DNA of 64,000 nt from Candidatus Planktophila dulcis (GTDB lineage: Bacteria > Actinomycetota > Actinomycetes > Nanopelagicales > Nanopelagicaceae), in the NCBI RefSeq assembly GCF_002288225.1, contig NZ_CP016777.1:248001-312000 (forward strand). Reading direction: 5' to 3'. Below are positions 51,555 to 60,153 of the stretch, piece after piece; position 1 is the stretch's first letter, and each line of letters begins with the position of its first letter. The notes beneath the pieces are model-generated. The model was not told where the DNA came from. It saw only the letters and a list, made by a program, of their open reading frames with translations, and made no database searches. The position numbers and the translations under genes are program-made.

Positions 51555-53468
51555 CTATTTCTTATCTTTTGTGCCGTTACCAAGCAACGGACGTTGCAAC
51601 TTAATCTCATCTGAGTACTGCTTATAGGCATCCTGCGTGCTCTTCAGAGTTGAAATCGGTGCGATGGGAACATCCCACCACCCTTCTCCACCAGGTGAGT
51701 AGATCAAAGGATCGCTATTGATATGAATAAGAGTTGAAATCGAAGACTGCTTAGCCTTCTTCACAGCTTCATGAAGATCTGCAATGGCTGATGTGGTTTG
51801 CTTGATATCAATAACAGTAATGCCAAGACTTGCAGCATTGGCTGCAAGATCTACGGGGAGCTTTTCACCACGCTCAAAGTTATTGCCAGCCTGATCTTTG
51901 AAGCGGTATTGCGTTCCAAAGCGCTCTGAACCGATACTTTCTGAGAGATGGCCGATAGATGCATAGCCGTGGTTTTGAATCAGAACGATTATTACTTTGA
52001 GTCCTTCAGCTACTGCCGAAACAATTTCAGTATGCATCATGAGATAGGAACCATCTCCCACCATCACAATCGGAGTTGCACCGGCGCGCGCTGCACCTAA
52101 CCCCGCTGCAATCTCATATCCCATGCAAGAGAATGCATATTCAACGTGATAACCAAGCGGTGAGCGAACGCGCCAGAGTTTATGGAGATCACCCGGAAGT
52201 GAACCTGCAGCGCAGATGAGAGTGTCTGTGGCATCAGATGCCGATTGCACAGCATGAATAATCTCTGTCTGACTTGGCAGTGCTAGCTTTTGATCAACAA
52301 ATGCTGCATCGACTACTGCATCCCATTCTGACTTATCTTTTGCGTATTTGCTCTGATATTCAGACGTTGTTGCAAAGGTTGAAAGAAGTGCTGTGAGCTC
52401 TTTTAAGCTCTCGCGGGCATCTGCCACAACAGGCAGCGCACTTCCATGCTTAAAGGCATCAAAGGATGCGATATTGATATTGATAAATCGAACATTAGGA
52501 TTTTGAAACGCTGTGCGGCTTGAAGTGGTGAAATCGCTATAGCGAGTACCAATTCCAATGACTAGATCAGCCTCTTTTGCCGCTCTATTGGCAGCAGTTG
52601 TTCCAGTGGCTCCAACAGAGCCCAGAAGTTGTGGATGATCCCAATTCAGTGAGCCAACACCTGCTTGAGAAGTTCCCACAGGAATCTTGGTCTGCTCAAC
52701 GAATGTCTGAAGCGCATCGTGTGCATCAGAGTAAATCACTCCACCACCAGCAACAATGAATGGGCGCTTTGAAGATGCAATCACGCGAGCGACCTCTGCA
52801 AGTTGAGCTGCTTCCGCACGAGGACGGCGGATATGCCAATCACGATCTGCAAGGAACTCTTCCGGCACATCAATCACTTCCGCCTGCACATCTTCAGGTA
52901 GGCATATTGTTACCGCCCCTGTTTCAACGGGATCTGTGAGAACTCGCATTGCGCCCATTAACGCTGAGAAGAGTTGCTCTGGTCTTTGCACGCGATCAAA
53001 GAAGCGAGAGAGCGGCTTAAATGCATCGTTAACTGAAAGAGTTGCATCATGTGGCATCTCAAGTTGTTGCAAGACAGGATCTGATGCGCGATTGGCAAAG
53101 GTGTCAGAGGGAAGAAGCAGAACGGGAAGATGATTTGTTGTGGCAACGGCGGCTCCAGTGAGCATGTTGGTAGCCCCTGGACCCACAGATGCCGTGCAGG
53201 CAAATGTTGCACGACGACGTTTCATGCGAGCAAAGGCAGATGATTCATGCACCATCGCTTGCTCATTGCGTGCTTGGTAATACGGCATCAAGGATGGGTT
53301 TTCAACAGAGAGTTGCTTGAGCGCTTGACCAATACCGGCAACATTCCCATGTCCGAAGATTCCAAAGACACCTTGAATGGTGCGTTCGCGGTGATCGCCA
53401 TCGACTGTGTATTGATGAGAAAGGAATTCAACAACTGCTTGGCTAACTGTCATTTTGCGTGTGGCCAT
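51555..53468 (-). CDS. iolD: trihydroxycyclohexane-1,2-dione hydrolase
   Basis: About 637 residues, ThDP-dependent ring-opening enzyme. RRRATFACTASVGPGATNMLTGAAVA holds the Pyr-domain Glu region and GDGSYLMMHTEIVSAVAEGLKVIIVLIQNHGYASIG is the ThDP/Mg motif. ATG 53468 has AAAGGA 6 nt upstream; the frame open to 53567 overlaps iolB. It produces 5-deoxy-glucuronate, the substrate of IolB. Confidence 0.95.
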   Translation of the reverse strand: MATRKMTVSQAVVEFLSHQYTVDGDHRERTIQGVFGIFGHGNVAGIGQALKQLSVENPSLMPYYQARNEQAMVHESSAFARMKRRRATFACTASVGPGATNMLTGAAVATTNHLPVLLLPSDTFANRASDPVLQQLEMPHDATLSVNDAFKPLSRFFDRVQRPEQLFSALMGAMRVLTDPVETGAVTICLPEDVQAEVIDVPEEFLADRDWHIRRPRAEAAQLAEVARVIASSKRPFIVAGGGVIYSDAHDALQTFVEQTKIPVGTSQAGVGSLNWDHPQLLGSVGATGTTAANRAAKEADLVIGIGTRYSDFTTSSRTAFQNPNVRFININIASFDAFKHGSALPVVADARESLKELTALLSTFATTSEYQSKYAKDKSEWDAVVDAAFVDQKLALPSQTEIIHAVQSASDATDTLICAAGSLPGDLHKLWRVRSPLGYHVEYAFSCMGYEIAAGLGAARAGATPIVMVGDGSYLMMHTEIVSAVAEGLKVIIVLIQNHGYASIGHLSESIGSERFGTQYRFKDQAGNNFERGEKLPVDLAANAASLGITVIDIKQTTSAIADLHEAVKKAKQSSISTLIHINSDPLIYSPGGEGWWDVPIAPISTLKSTQDAYKQYSDEIKLQRPLLGNGTKDKK

Positions 53469-53469
53469 A

Positions 53470-54390
53470 TCAAATCCTTTCTGTGCTTCCGTAGGGCAAT
53501 CTTGGGTCGCTTTGCTGTGATTGCCAAGAGTCACGAATCCACACTTGGTCGGGATGATCTGTTGCATTCCAAGCGCGATCTGGGTCAGGTCCTGCCATCA
53601 CATTAAAGAAGTAGAGGTCATATCCAGGTCCAGCAGCTGCAGGTCCATGCCAACCGTAGGGAACAAGTGCCACATCGCCTGAATGAACCTCTTCATTGAC
53701 ATCGTAGGGGCGGCTATCTGCAGATGTCCCACGGAAATATCCGAACGGTAATGAACTAGGCGGCGTCTTTGCACCACGAGTAACTGCGCTTTGGAAGTAG
53801 TAGATCTCCTCCAACTCAGATTCTTTCCCAGGGATATAGACATCGTGCTTATGTGAAGGAGAGCCAGACCAATTGCCTGCAGGAACGATAACTTCGCAGA
53901 CAATCATGCGATCTGCATCCAGGGTCTCAGGCATCCCTAAGTTATGTACTTGGCGAGTTTCTCGGCCTGCACCACGTAAAGAGATAGAGACATCTTCCTT
54001 TGCCACATATCTCACAGCCTTCACCTTTGTTGCTGGAGTTTGTCCCACTGCAATGCGACCCACTCCTGAAATCGTTGCCGAAGTATTGATGGGTAAGTAG
54101 ATGAAATCTGCAGGACCGTGAAAGACGGATGTGCGCCCGTGAAGTATCTGACTCGATGTATTGCCATCGTGTGTGTACTCAACGAGAAATTCTTGGCCTT
54201 CAAGCGGAAAGATAATTCTTTCATTGGAATCTGCAGGCAGCGTAAGAGACTTACTTTCAGTCAAAGTTCCTATGCGAAGACCTGTGTACTTCCAACCTGC
54301 AACAGGTGGGCTCTGCGGATCAAGAAATACATCCCAGCCATCGCGAGATAACTCGCCGTGACGGAAATACCACTTGTCGGCAGAGGACAT
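53470..54390 (-). CDS. iolB: 5-deoxy-glucuronate isomerase
   Basis: 306 residues, bicupin. RIGTLTESKSLTLPADSNERIIFPLEGQEFLVEYTHDG is the first cupin and VPAGNWSGSPSHKHDVYIPGKESELEEIYYFQ the second, with metal-binding HKHD and Glu; YDVNEEVHSGDVALVPYGWHGPAAAGPGYDLYFFNVMAG is highly conserved in IolB. One nt separates it from iolD. Confidence 0.96.
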   Translation of the reverse strand: MSSADKWYFRHGELSRDGWDVFLDPQSPPVAGWKYTGLRIGTLTESKSLTLPADSNERIIFPLEGQEFLVEYTHDGNTSSQILHGRTSVFHGPADFIYLPINTSATISGVGRIAVGQTPATKVKAVRYVAKEDVSISLRGAGRETRQVHNLGMPETLDADRMIVCEVIVPAGNWSGSPSHKHDVYIPGKESELEEIYYFQSAVTRGAKTPPSSLPFGYFRGTSADSRPYDVNEEVHSGDVALVPYGWHGPAAAGPGYDLYFFNVMAGPDPDRAWNATDHPDQVWIRDSWQSQQSDPRLPYGSTERI

Positions 54391-54398
54391 CTGGGTTA

Positions 54399-55889
54399 TT
54401 AGTTCTGTGGGAAGCCGAGGTTGATTCCACCATGGCTTGGATCAAGCCAACGGGAGGTAATTGCCTTACCGCGCGTGAAGAAGTGAACGCCTTCAACACC
54501 GTGTGCTTTGGTATCACCAAAGAGTGATTGCTTCCATCCACCGAAGGAGTAGTAAGCAACAGGCACAGGGATTGGAACGTTGATACCGACCATACCGACC
54601 TGAATCTCATTCTGGAATCGGCGAGCAGCTCCACCATCGTTGGTAAAGATCGCTGTTCCATTTCCGAATGCACCGCTATTGATCAGTGCAACACCTTCGT
54701 CATAGCTCTTCACGCGCACGATAGAAAGGACCGGTCCAAAGATCTCTTCGGTATAGACCTTAGAAGTAGTTGGAACCTTGTCGACCAAGGTGGGTGCAAG
54801 CCAGAAACCGTTGGCATCGCCATCAACCGTTGGGTTACGGCCATCGACAACAACAGTTGCGCCATCTTTTTCAGCAATATCGATATACGAGGCGACCTTG
54901 TCGCGGTGTTCACGGGTAACAAGTGGACCCATATCGCAGCCACGGCGACCATCACCTGTGCGCAGCTTGCCCATACGTTCAACAATCTTTGGAATCAACT
55001 TATCTGCAACGGGTTCAACGGCAACGACGACTGAGATGGCCATGCAGCGCTCGCCCGCGCTACCAAAACCTGCATTGATTGCAGAGTCTGCAACGAGTTC
55101 AAGATCGGCATCCGGCAGGACCAACATATGGTTCTTTGCCCCACCTAGCGCTTGAACGCGCTTGCCTGTGCGAGATGCGCTCTCATAGATGTATTTAGCT
55201 ATAGGGGTAGAGCCAACGAATGAGATGGATTCAACGTCAGGGCTATTGAGAAGTCCATCTACTGATTCCTTGTCACCATTGAGAACATTAAACACACCAT
55301 CAGGTAGTCCCGCCTCTTTCCAAAGCTTTGCAACCCACATCGATGCAGATGGATCTTTCTCAGATGGCTTAATGACAACTGTATTTCCAGCAGCGATTGC
55401 AATCGGGAAGAACCACATGGGAACCATTGCAGGGAAGTTAAAGGGGCTAATAATTCCTACGACGCCAAGAGGCTGACGAGTTGAGTAGACATCAACGCCA
55501 GTTGAAACGTTCTCTGAGTAAAAGCCTTTGAGTAGGTGGGGGATACCAGTTGCGAATTCAACAACTTCTTGACCACGAGTGATTTCACCGAGTGCATCTG
55601 AGAGAACCTTGCCGTGTTCGCTGGTGATAATTTCTGCTAATTCACCTTTACGTGAATTGAGAAGCTCGCGGAAGGTGAAGATGATTTGCTGACGCTTAGC
55701 AAGGGATTCATCGCGCCAAGCAGGAAATGCATCCTTTGCAGCTTTGATTGCTGCATCAATTTCAGCTTGGTTTGCGAGAGCAACGCGCTTCGTCTCTACA
55801 CCGAGAGCTGGATCATAAACAGGTGATGTTCTACCCGATGTGCTTACGAATTCAGCACCATTGATCCAGTGATTGACGATTGTGCTCAT
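54399..55889 (-). CDS. iolA: methylmalonate/malonate-semialdehyde dehydrogenase (CoA-acylating)
   Basis: 496 residues. The entry NHWINGAEFVSTSGRTSPVYDPALG, SFVGSTPIAKYIYESASRTGKRVQALGGAKNHMLVLPDAD and catalytic Cys in GSAGERCMAIS are typical of MmsA/IolA. It converts malonate semialdehyde to acetyl-CoA and CO2, the last inositol step, and may also serve valine breakdown. AAGGGGG lies upstream of the ATG. First gene of the operon; no clear operator in the 55890-56031 gap. Confidence 0.96.
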   Translation of the reverse strand: MSTIVNHWINGAEFVSTSGRTSPVYDPALGVETKRVALANQAEIDAAIKAAKDAFPAWRDESLAKRQQIIFTFRELLNSRKGELAEIITSEHGKVLSDALGEITRGQEVVEFATGIPHLLKGFYSENVSTGVDVYSTRQPLGVVGIISPFNFPAMVPMWFFPIAIAAGNTVVIKPSEKDPSASMWVAKLWKEAGLPDGVFNVLNGDKESVDGLLNSPDVESISFVGSTPIAKYIYESASRTGKRVQALGGAKNHMLVLPDADLELVADSAINAGFGSAGERCMAISVVVAVEPVADKLIPKIVERMGKLRTGDGRRGCDMGPLVTREHRDKVASYIDIAEKDGATVVVDGRNPTVDGDANGFWLAPTLVDKVPTTSKVYTEEIFGPVLSIVRVKSYDEGVALINSGAFGNGTAIFTNDGGAARRFQNEIQVGMVGINVPIPVPVAYYSFGGWKQSLFGDTKAHGVEGVHFFTRGKAITSRWLDPSHGGINLGFPQN

Positions 55890-56031
55890 TTTTCCCCCTT
55901 GGAGTCAGAGTCCGATTCTAGGGGTGAGTTTGCTGTTCCAGTAAGTCGCATCTAAAATTCACTCGATTCAGGAGAGTTCCTAGATAGAGTCACGGCGTCA
56001 AGAAGGTCAAAGAGCCTCAGGAGAAGAAAAT

Positions 56032-56286
56032 ATGAAGAGAACGATTGCAAAGGCTTGGAAAACTCTTCCATCGGCTGTGCGCAAAACAATCGTTGGAGTT
56101 ATCGGATCCACTCTCATCATTCTTGGCTCACTCCTTGTAGTTCTTCCTGGGCCTTTTACTCTTCCACTGATTATCCTCGGACTATTTGTTCTTGGTCTTG
56201 AATATGCATGGGCACGACGCACTCTAGAAAGAGTTAAAGAACAGGGTGCGAAGTTCAATCCTCTGAAACTATTTAAGAAGCAATAA
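56032..56286 (+). CDS. PGPGW-type small transmembrane protein
   Basis: 84 residues with two helices around the VVLPGPFTLPLIILGLFVLGLEYAWARR segment, matching the actinobacterial PGPGW/TIGR02611-like proteins (the W is replaced here by FT). Function unknown. AGGAGAAG precedes the ATG. Confidence 0.78.
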   Translation: MKRTIAKAWKTLPSAVRKTIVGVIGSTLIILGSLLVVLPGPFTLPLIILGLFVLGLEYAWARRTLERVKEQGAKFNPLKLFKKQ

Positions 56287-56295
56287 TTTCTTTTC

Positions 56296-56811
56296 GTGAG
56301 CAATGCAAAGATGAGCCGAATTGTTCTTGTGCAAGAGCTCGATGAAAATCAGTGGACTCGCTATCGCGACATTCGCCTTGCCGCTCTTGAAAGTGATGGC
56401 CATGCCTTCGGAGGAAATTTAGATTCTGAACGGCTCTTCACAGAAAGTGAATGGCGATCTAAGGCTCGCCAATATATTGCACTCGTAGCCGTTGTTGGCG
56501 CAGAAGATATAGGCATGATGACTGTTGAGAATCTCAAAGGAGATTTCGGTGCAACAAGCTGGGTAGGTAGCTGCTGGGTGGATCCTGAATACAGACAGCA
56601 TGGAGCTCTTCGCGCACTCTTTGAACATTTAGATCTTCACGCAGCTCAGAGGGATTGGTCTGTGCAAGGACTCGGAGTCTGGGTTGATAACGAGATTGCT
56701 ATTACAGCCTATGAAAAGTTAGGTTTTGAAAAGATGGGCGAGAAGCAGGAAAGTACGCGTAAGCCTGGGATGTATTACCAGCGGATGCTGAGAAAGTCTG
56801 TTGCTCGCTAA
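56296..56811 (+). CDS. GNAT family N-acetyltransferase
   Basis: 171 residues: RYRDIRLAALESDGHAFGG at the start, acetyl-CoA-binding WVDPEYRQHGALRALFEHL, and GVWVDNEIAITAYEKLGFEKMGEK. Substrate unknown. GTG at 56296 is used; ATG 56311 is an alternative, and neither has a clear ribosome site. Confidence 0.88.
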   Translation: MSNAKMSRIVLVQELDENQWTRYRDIRLAALESDGHAFGGNLDSERLFTESEWRSKARQYIALVAVVGAEDIGMMTVENLKGDFGATSWVGSCWVDPEYRQHGALRALFEHLDLHAAQRDWSVQGLGVWVDNEIAITAYEKLGFEKMGEKQESTRKPGMYYQRMLRKSVAR

Positions 56812-56814
56812 AGT

Positions 56815-57258
56815 TTAGAGCGAAACTCGATACTGACGTTTTCCAGATTCAAGAACATAGGTGTCATAGAGCTTTCGGGCTGTCTCGTTATCTTCATCGG
56901 TATTCCAGTAGAGACGCGAACACTTATTCTCAATAGCAAATGCCTTTACATAATCAATGAGCGCACGGCCTGCCCCTGAGCCACGCACAGCAGGATCCAC
57001 AAAGAGATCTTCTAGATAGCAGTGGCCATTGGGAGACCATGTTGAGTTTTGAAGGTTATATGTCGTGAAGCCAACAAGAGTTCCGTCGCGTTCTGCAACA
57101 GCACATTTCATATTGAAATCTGGATCCATGATGCGAGTCCATGTGCGCTCCGTCTGTTCGGCAGGAACTGTTGTCTTATAGAAGTCGAGATATCCCTGCC
57201 AGAGAACGAGCCAGCGCTGCTTATCTCCAGCTTTGATTGGACGAATCGATGTAGACAT
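56815..57258 (-). CDS. GNAT family N-acetyltransferase
   Basis: 147 residues: CYLEDLFVDPAVRGSGAGRALIDYV is the acetyl-CoA loop and RLYWNTDEDNETARKLYDTYVL the C-terminal arm, like diamine/aminoglycoside-type GNATs. Convergent with the 56296 GNAT; its ATG shares a base with the upstream stop (TAATG). Confidence 0.9.
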   Translation of the reverse strand: MSTSIRPIKAGDKQRWLVLWQGYLDFYKTTVPAEQTERTWTRIMDPDFNMKCAVAERDGTLVGFTTYNLQNSTWSPNGHCYLEDLFVDPAVRGSGAGRALIDYVKAFAIENKCSRLYWNTDEDNETARKLYDTYVLESGKRQYRVSL

Positions 57259-57842
57259 TAGAGCCCAAATGAAGGGTACTTATCGGAGACCAAGATGAAT
57301 GCGTAGCCATTAACACGGTTCCAGAAGCGGATTGTCTTGAAAACAAACTTGCCAGCCCACTTTGGATAATTTCCTGTGGCTGATGTCATGATCCAGGCGA
57401 TGAATGTCATGCCCAGTGCAATCACAGAATAAACAAGTCCAACAAGAATAAGTGGAATGGAGAGGAACCACTTCACAAGAGGAAGCCAGCGGTTGAGTGA
57501 CTTGCCACCCTTGATCTCTGGAAACTCAACGCCAATATTCTTATTGCGTTCAATCGATGGGTATTCATCAGTGAGCAGGAGTGCGTAGGCAATCACGCGA
57601 GTCTGTAGTTCAAGAAATGCCTGGTTAAAAGTCAGCACGTAGCTTGGATAGACCTCACGAAATACCAGAGTCAGAAGCGGTGGCAAGATGATCAGACCAG
57701 CTGCAAATCCTGCATTCGATTGAATGGCAAAGGAGCAGATCAATACTGCGACCGGGAAAACAAGGATTCCGCGCCAGAAAACGGTGGTCTTATTGCGCTT
57801 CTTATAGGTGATCTCTATGTCAGTCTTGATTTGTTTGCTCAT
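57258..57842 (-). CDS. DUF4389 family membrane protein
   Basis: 194 residues with about four helices (GILVFPVAVLICSFAI; AGLIILPPLLTLVF; WFLSIPLILVGLVYSVIALGMTFIAWIM) and the repeated TDEYPS and SDKYPSF motifs after YALLL and YAFILV, typical of DUF4389. Role unknown. Coupled to the GNAT gene. Confidence 0.8.
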   Translation of the reverse strand: MSKQIKTDIEITYKKRNKTTVFWRGILVFPVAVLICSFAIQSNAGFAAGLIILPPLLTLVFREVYPSYVLTFNQAFLELQTRVIAYALLLTDEYPSIERNKNIGVEFPEIKGGKSLNRWLPLVKWFLSIPLILVGLVYSVIALGMTFIAWIMTSATGNYPKWAGKFVFKTIRFWNRVNGYAFILVSDKYPSFGL

Positions 57843-57865
57843 ATCTAAATTCTATCTTGCGCATG

Positions 57866-57871
57866 TACTCT
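57866..57871 (+). promoter_or_regulatory. -10 box of a leaderless SDR promoter
   Basis: TACTCT, 6 nt before the ATG at 57878. Confidence 0.5.
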
Positions 57872-57877
57872 TTCCTA

Positions 57878-58636
57878 ATGAGCACACGTGAATATGCAGT
57901 AATTACTGGCGCAAGTAGTGGAATTGGTGCTGCAACAGCACGAGCCCTGGCAGAAAATGGATTTCACGTTATCGCTGCAGCAAGGCGAATAGATAAATTG
58001 CAAGAACTCGCTGCAAGCTCTGAGAACATTGAAGCCTTCGAACTCGATGTTACTCACCAAACAAGTGTTGATTCTTTGGTTGCTCATCTTGGAAATGCAA
58101 AAGTCACCGTGTTGGTTCATAGCGCAGGTGGTGCATTTGATGCCGATTCAGTGATGGATTCTGATCCTGCTCTATGGCAGAAGACTTTTGATATCAACGT
58201 GGTGGGCGCTGTGCGCATGGTCAAAGCCCTCACACCAATCTTCCGTGAGCATCGCAAGGGTCATATCGTTCTAATCACTTCAACTGCAGCCCACCGCACC
58301 TATGAGAACGGTGGCAGTTATGCAGCAGCAAAGTTTGGTGAGGCATCCCTTGTCGATACTTTGCGTCTTGAACTCAATGGTGAACCGATTCGTATCTCAG
58401 AGATTGCACCAGGAATTGTGAAGACAGAGGAATTTGCCAAGATTAGATACAAGGGCAATACCGATGCTGCTGCAAAGATCTATGAGGGTATTGAGAAGCC
58501 GCTGATTGCAGAAGATGTTGCTGAAGCTATTCGCTGGGTTGTCATGCTTCCGGATCACTTCAATGTGGATTCAATGATGATCAAGCCACTCGCTCAGGCT
58601 GTCTCACACAAGGTTTATCGCAAACCTATTCGTTAG
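57878..58636 (+). CDS. short-chain dehydrogenase/reductase
   Basis: 252 residues. ITGASSGIGAATARALAENGFHVIAAARR, VLVHSAGG, catalytic Ser in LITSTAAHRTY, and YAAAKFG as the YxxxK pair; LELNGEPIRISEIAPGIVKTEEF follows. Resembles NADP-dependent serine/3-hydroxy acid dehydrogenases (YdfG type). ATG 57878 is fixed by the -10 box. Confidence 0.93.
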   Translation: MSTREYAVITGASSGIGAATARALAENGFHVIAAARRIDKLQELAASSENIEAFELDVTHQTSVDSLVAHLGNAKVTVLVHSAGGAFDADSVMDSDPALWQKTFDINVVGAVRMVKALTPIFREHRKGHIVLITSTAAHRTYENGGSYAAAKFGEASLVDTLRLELNGEPIRISEIAPGIVKTEEFAKIRYKGNTDAAAKIYEGIEKPLIAEDVAEAIRWVVMLPDHFNVDSMMIKPLAQAVSHKVYRKPIR

Positions 58637-58646
58637 TAATTTCTCT

Positions 58647-60083
58647 TTAAGAGTTTTTAACGACTCGATAAGTGGCAAGTGATGAATCTGTTGCATAGGC
58701 GATACGAACACCAGCATCACGTGATGCGCTCAATCCTTCAACAATCTGTTTTGTGAGTAGCTCTCCTGGGGCAACAACTGCAACACCGGGTGGATATGGA
58801 GCGATGAGATCTGCAGAAATTCGCCCCACAGCGTTTGCCGCAGTTACCATCTCAGTCTCGGCAAAATAGGCATCGCGCATGGATGCAGCACGCTGCGGAA
58901 TAACTGACCAACTCAGCGCTGTGGCACTCTCTCGTCGTCGTTCTTGGCGCTTCTTTAAAATAGGAATCAGCACATCAGCTAAGTGATCGAAATCTGCCTG
59001 GGTATCAGCAATCGTGCCAAGAAAGACAATCGTGTCGCGATCTGCCATCTCAACGCGGATGCCTTTGGCCTGTAGATCTTCTTCAATATCGACCCCTGAT
59101 GCACCCAGCTGCTGCACGCGAAGCACAATCTTGGATGGATCAAAGCGTCCTTCAGGAAAATCTGATGGATAGAGAAATATAGGAAGCGGGAATTCTGCTT
59201 GCACCATCTCTTTAAAGCGATGGATATTGCTCAAAAGCTTGCCAATAAGTTCTTCGCCTCTTGTTTCAAGCAGGGCGCGAACACCATCGATAGATGCAAG
59301 GGGAGCACCCGCAGGAGATGTGGTGTGAGTTGTTTCAAAGCTCTGTTCAAGTCGCTCGGCGCTGAGCAGTGTTGTGCGAGCTAAGAGAAGTGCGGATGCG
59401 CTATATCCAGGAAGTGCTTTATGAGTACTAGTAATAAGTGCATCTGCACCCACTTGAAATGCATGACGCGGTAGTTCTGGATGGAATCCAAAGTGACCAC
59501 CCCATGCAGCATCGAGAATGACAGGAACATCTACTGCATGTGCTGCATTGATTAATGCTGGAAGATCTGAAATTGTTCCGAGGTATCCAGGTTCTGTCAG
59601 AAGTACTGCGATGGGCTTCTCACTCAGCGCACGCTTGAGTTCACTGACTCCAATTCCAATCGGAACTCCAGTTGCACCATCAATCTCCGGAGACATCCAG
59701 ATGGGTTCAAGCCCTGCTAAAACAAGAGCGCTTAAAACCGAACGGTGTGCTGTGCGAGAGACTGCGACTTTGTCGCCAGGTTTTCCGAGAGCGAAGATGA
59801 TTGCCTGGTTTGCGTGAGTTGATCCACCTGTGGAAAAGCGCGCATAGTCAGCGCCCCACAATTTTGCAGCAAGATTTTCCGCCTTCTTGAGCGTCTGGTT
59901 CGTTAACTTGATTTCATCAAGGCCGCCATAGAGAGGTGTATCTGCATCAACGACTGCGCCTAACCCAGCATCGAGGGCGCTTGTCTTCTGCTTATGGCCT
60001 GGGATGGTGAAGGGAGTTCGAGCGCTCTCGAAGTATGAGAGATAAGCATCGAGTAGTGGTGCGCTCTCTCTGAGGTTGCTCAT
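58647..60083 (-). CDS. Orn/Lys/Arg decarboxylase family PLP enzyme
   Basis: 478 residues, short form without the N-terminal wing domain. SARTPFTIPGHKQ, STGGSTHANQAIIFAL, LDAAWGGHFGFHPELP, and PLP-Lys in TSTHKALPGYSAS. Could decarboxylate lysine, arginine or ornithine to a polyamine. Divergent from gabT, which could degrade amine-derived products. Confidence 0.9.
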   Translation of the reverse strand: MSNLRESAPLLDAYLSYFESARTPFTIPGHKQKTSALDAGLGAVVDADTPLYGGLDEIKLTNQTLKKAENLAAKLWGADYARFSTGGSTHANQAIIFALGKPGDKVAVSRTAHRSVLSALVLAGLEPIWMSPEIDGATGVPIGIGVSELKRALSEKPIAVLLTEPGYLGTISDLPALINAAHAVDVPVILDAAWGGHFGFHPELPRHAFQVGADALITSTHKALPGYSASALLLARTTLLSAERLEQSFETTHTTSPAGAPLASIDGVRALLETRGEELIGKLLSNIHRFKEMVQAEFPLPIFLYPSDFPEGRFDPSKIVLRVQQLGASGVDIEEDLQAKGIRVEMADRDTIVFLGTIADTQADFDHLADVLIPILKKRQERRRESATALSWSVIPQRAASMRDAYFAETEMVTAANAVGRISADLIAPYPPGVAVVAPGELLTKQIVEGLSASRDAGVRIAYATDSSLATYRVVKNS

Positions 60084-60141
60084 GTGGCAAGCCTAACTTG
60101 TACCAAGGAGTACTTGGGCACTCACAGCAAAGTAAGGGCCT

Positions 60142-60147
60142 TAGACT
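60142..60147 (+). promoter_or_regulatory. -10 box of a leaderless gabT promoter
   Basis: TAGACT, 6 nt before the ATG at 60154; it supports that ATG over the TTG at 60148. Confidence 0.6.
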
Positions 60148-60153
60148 TTGACC

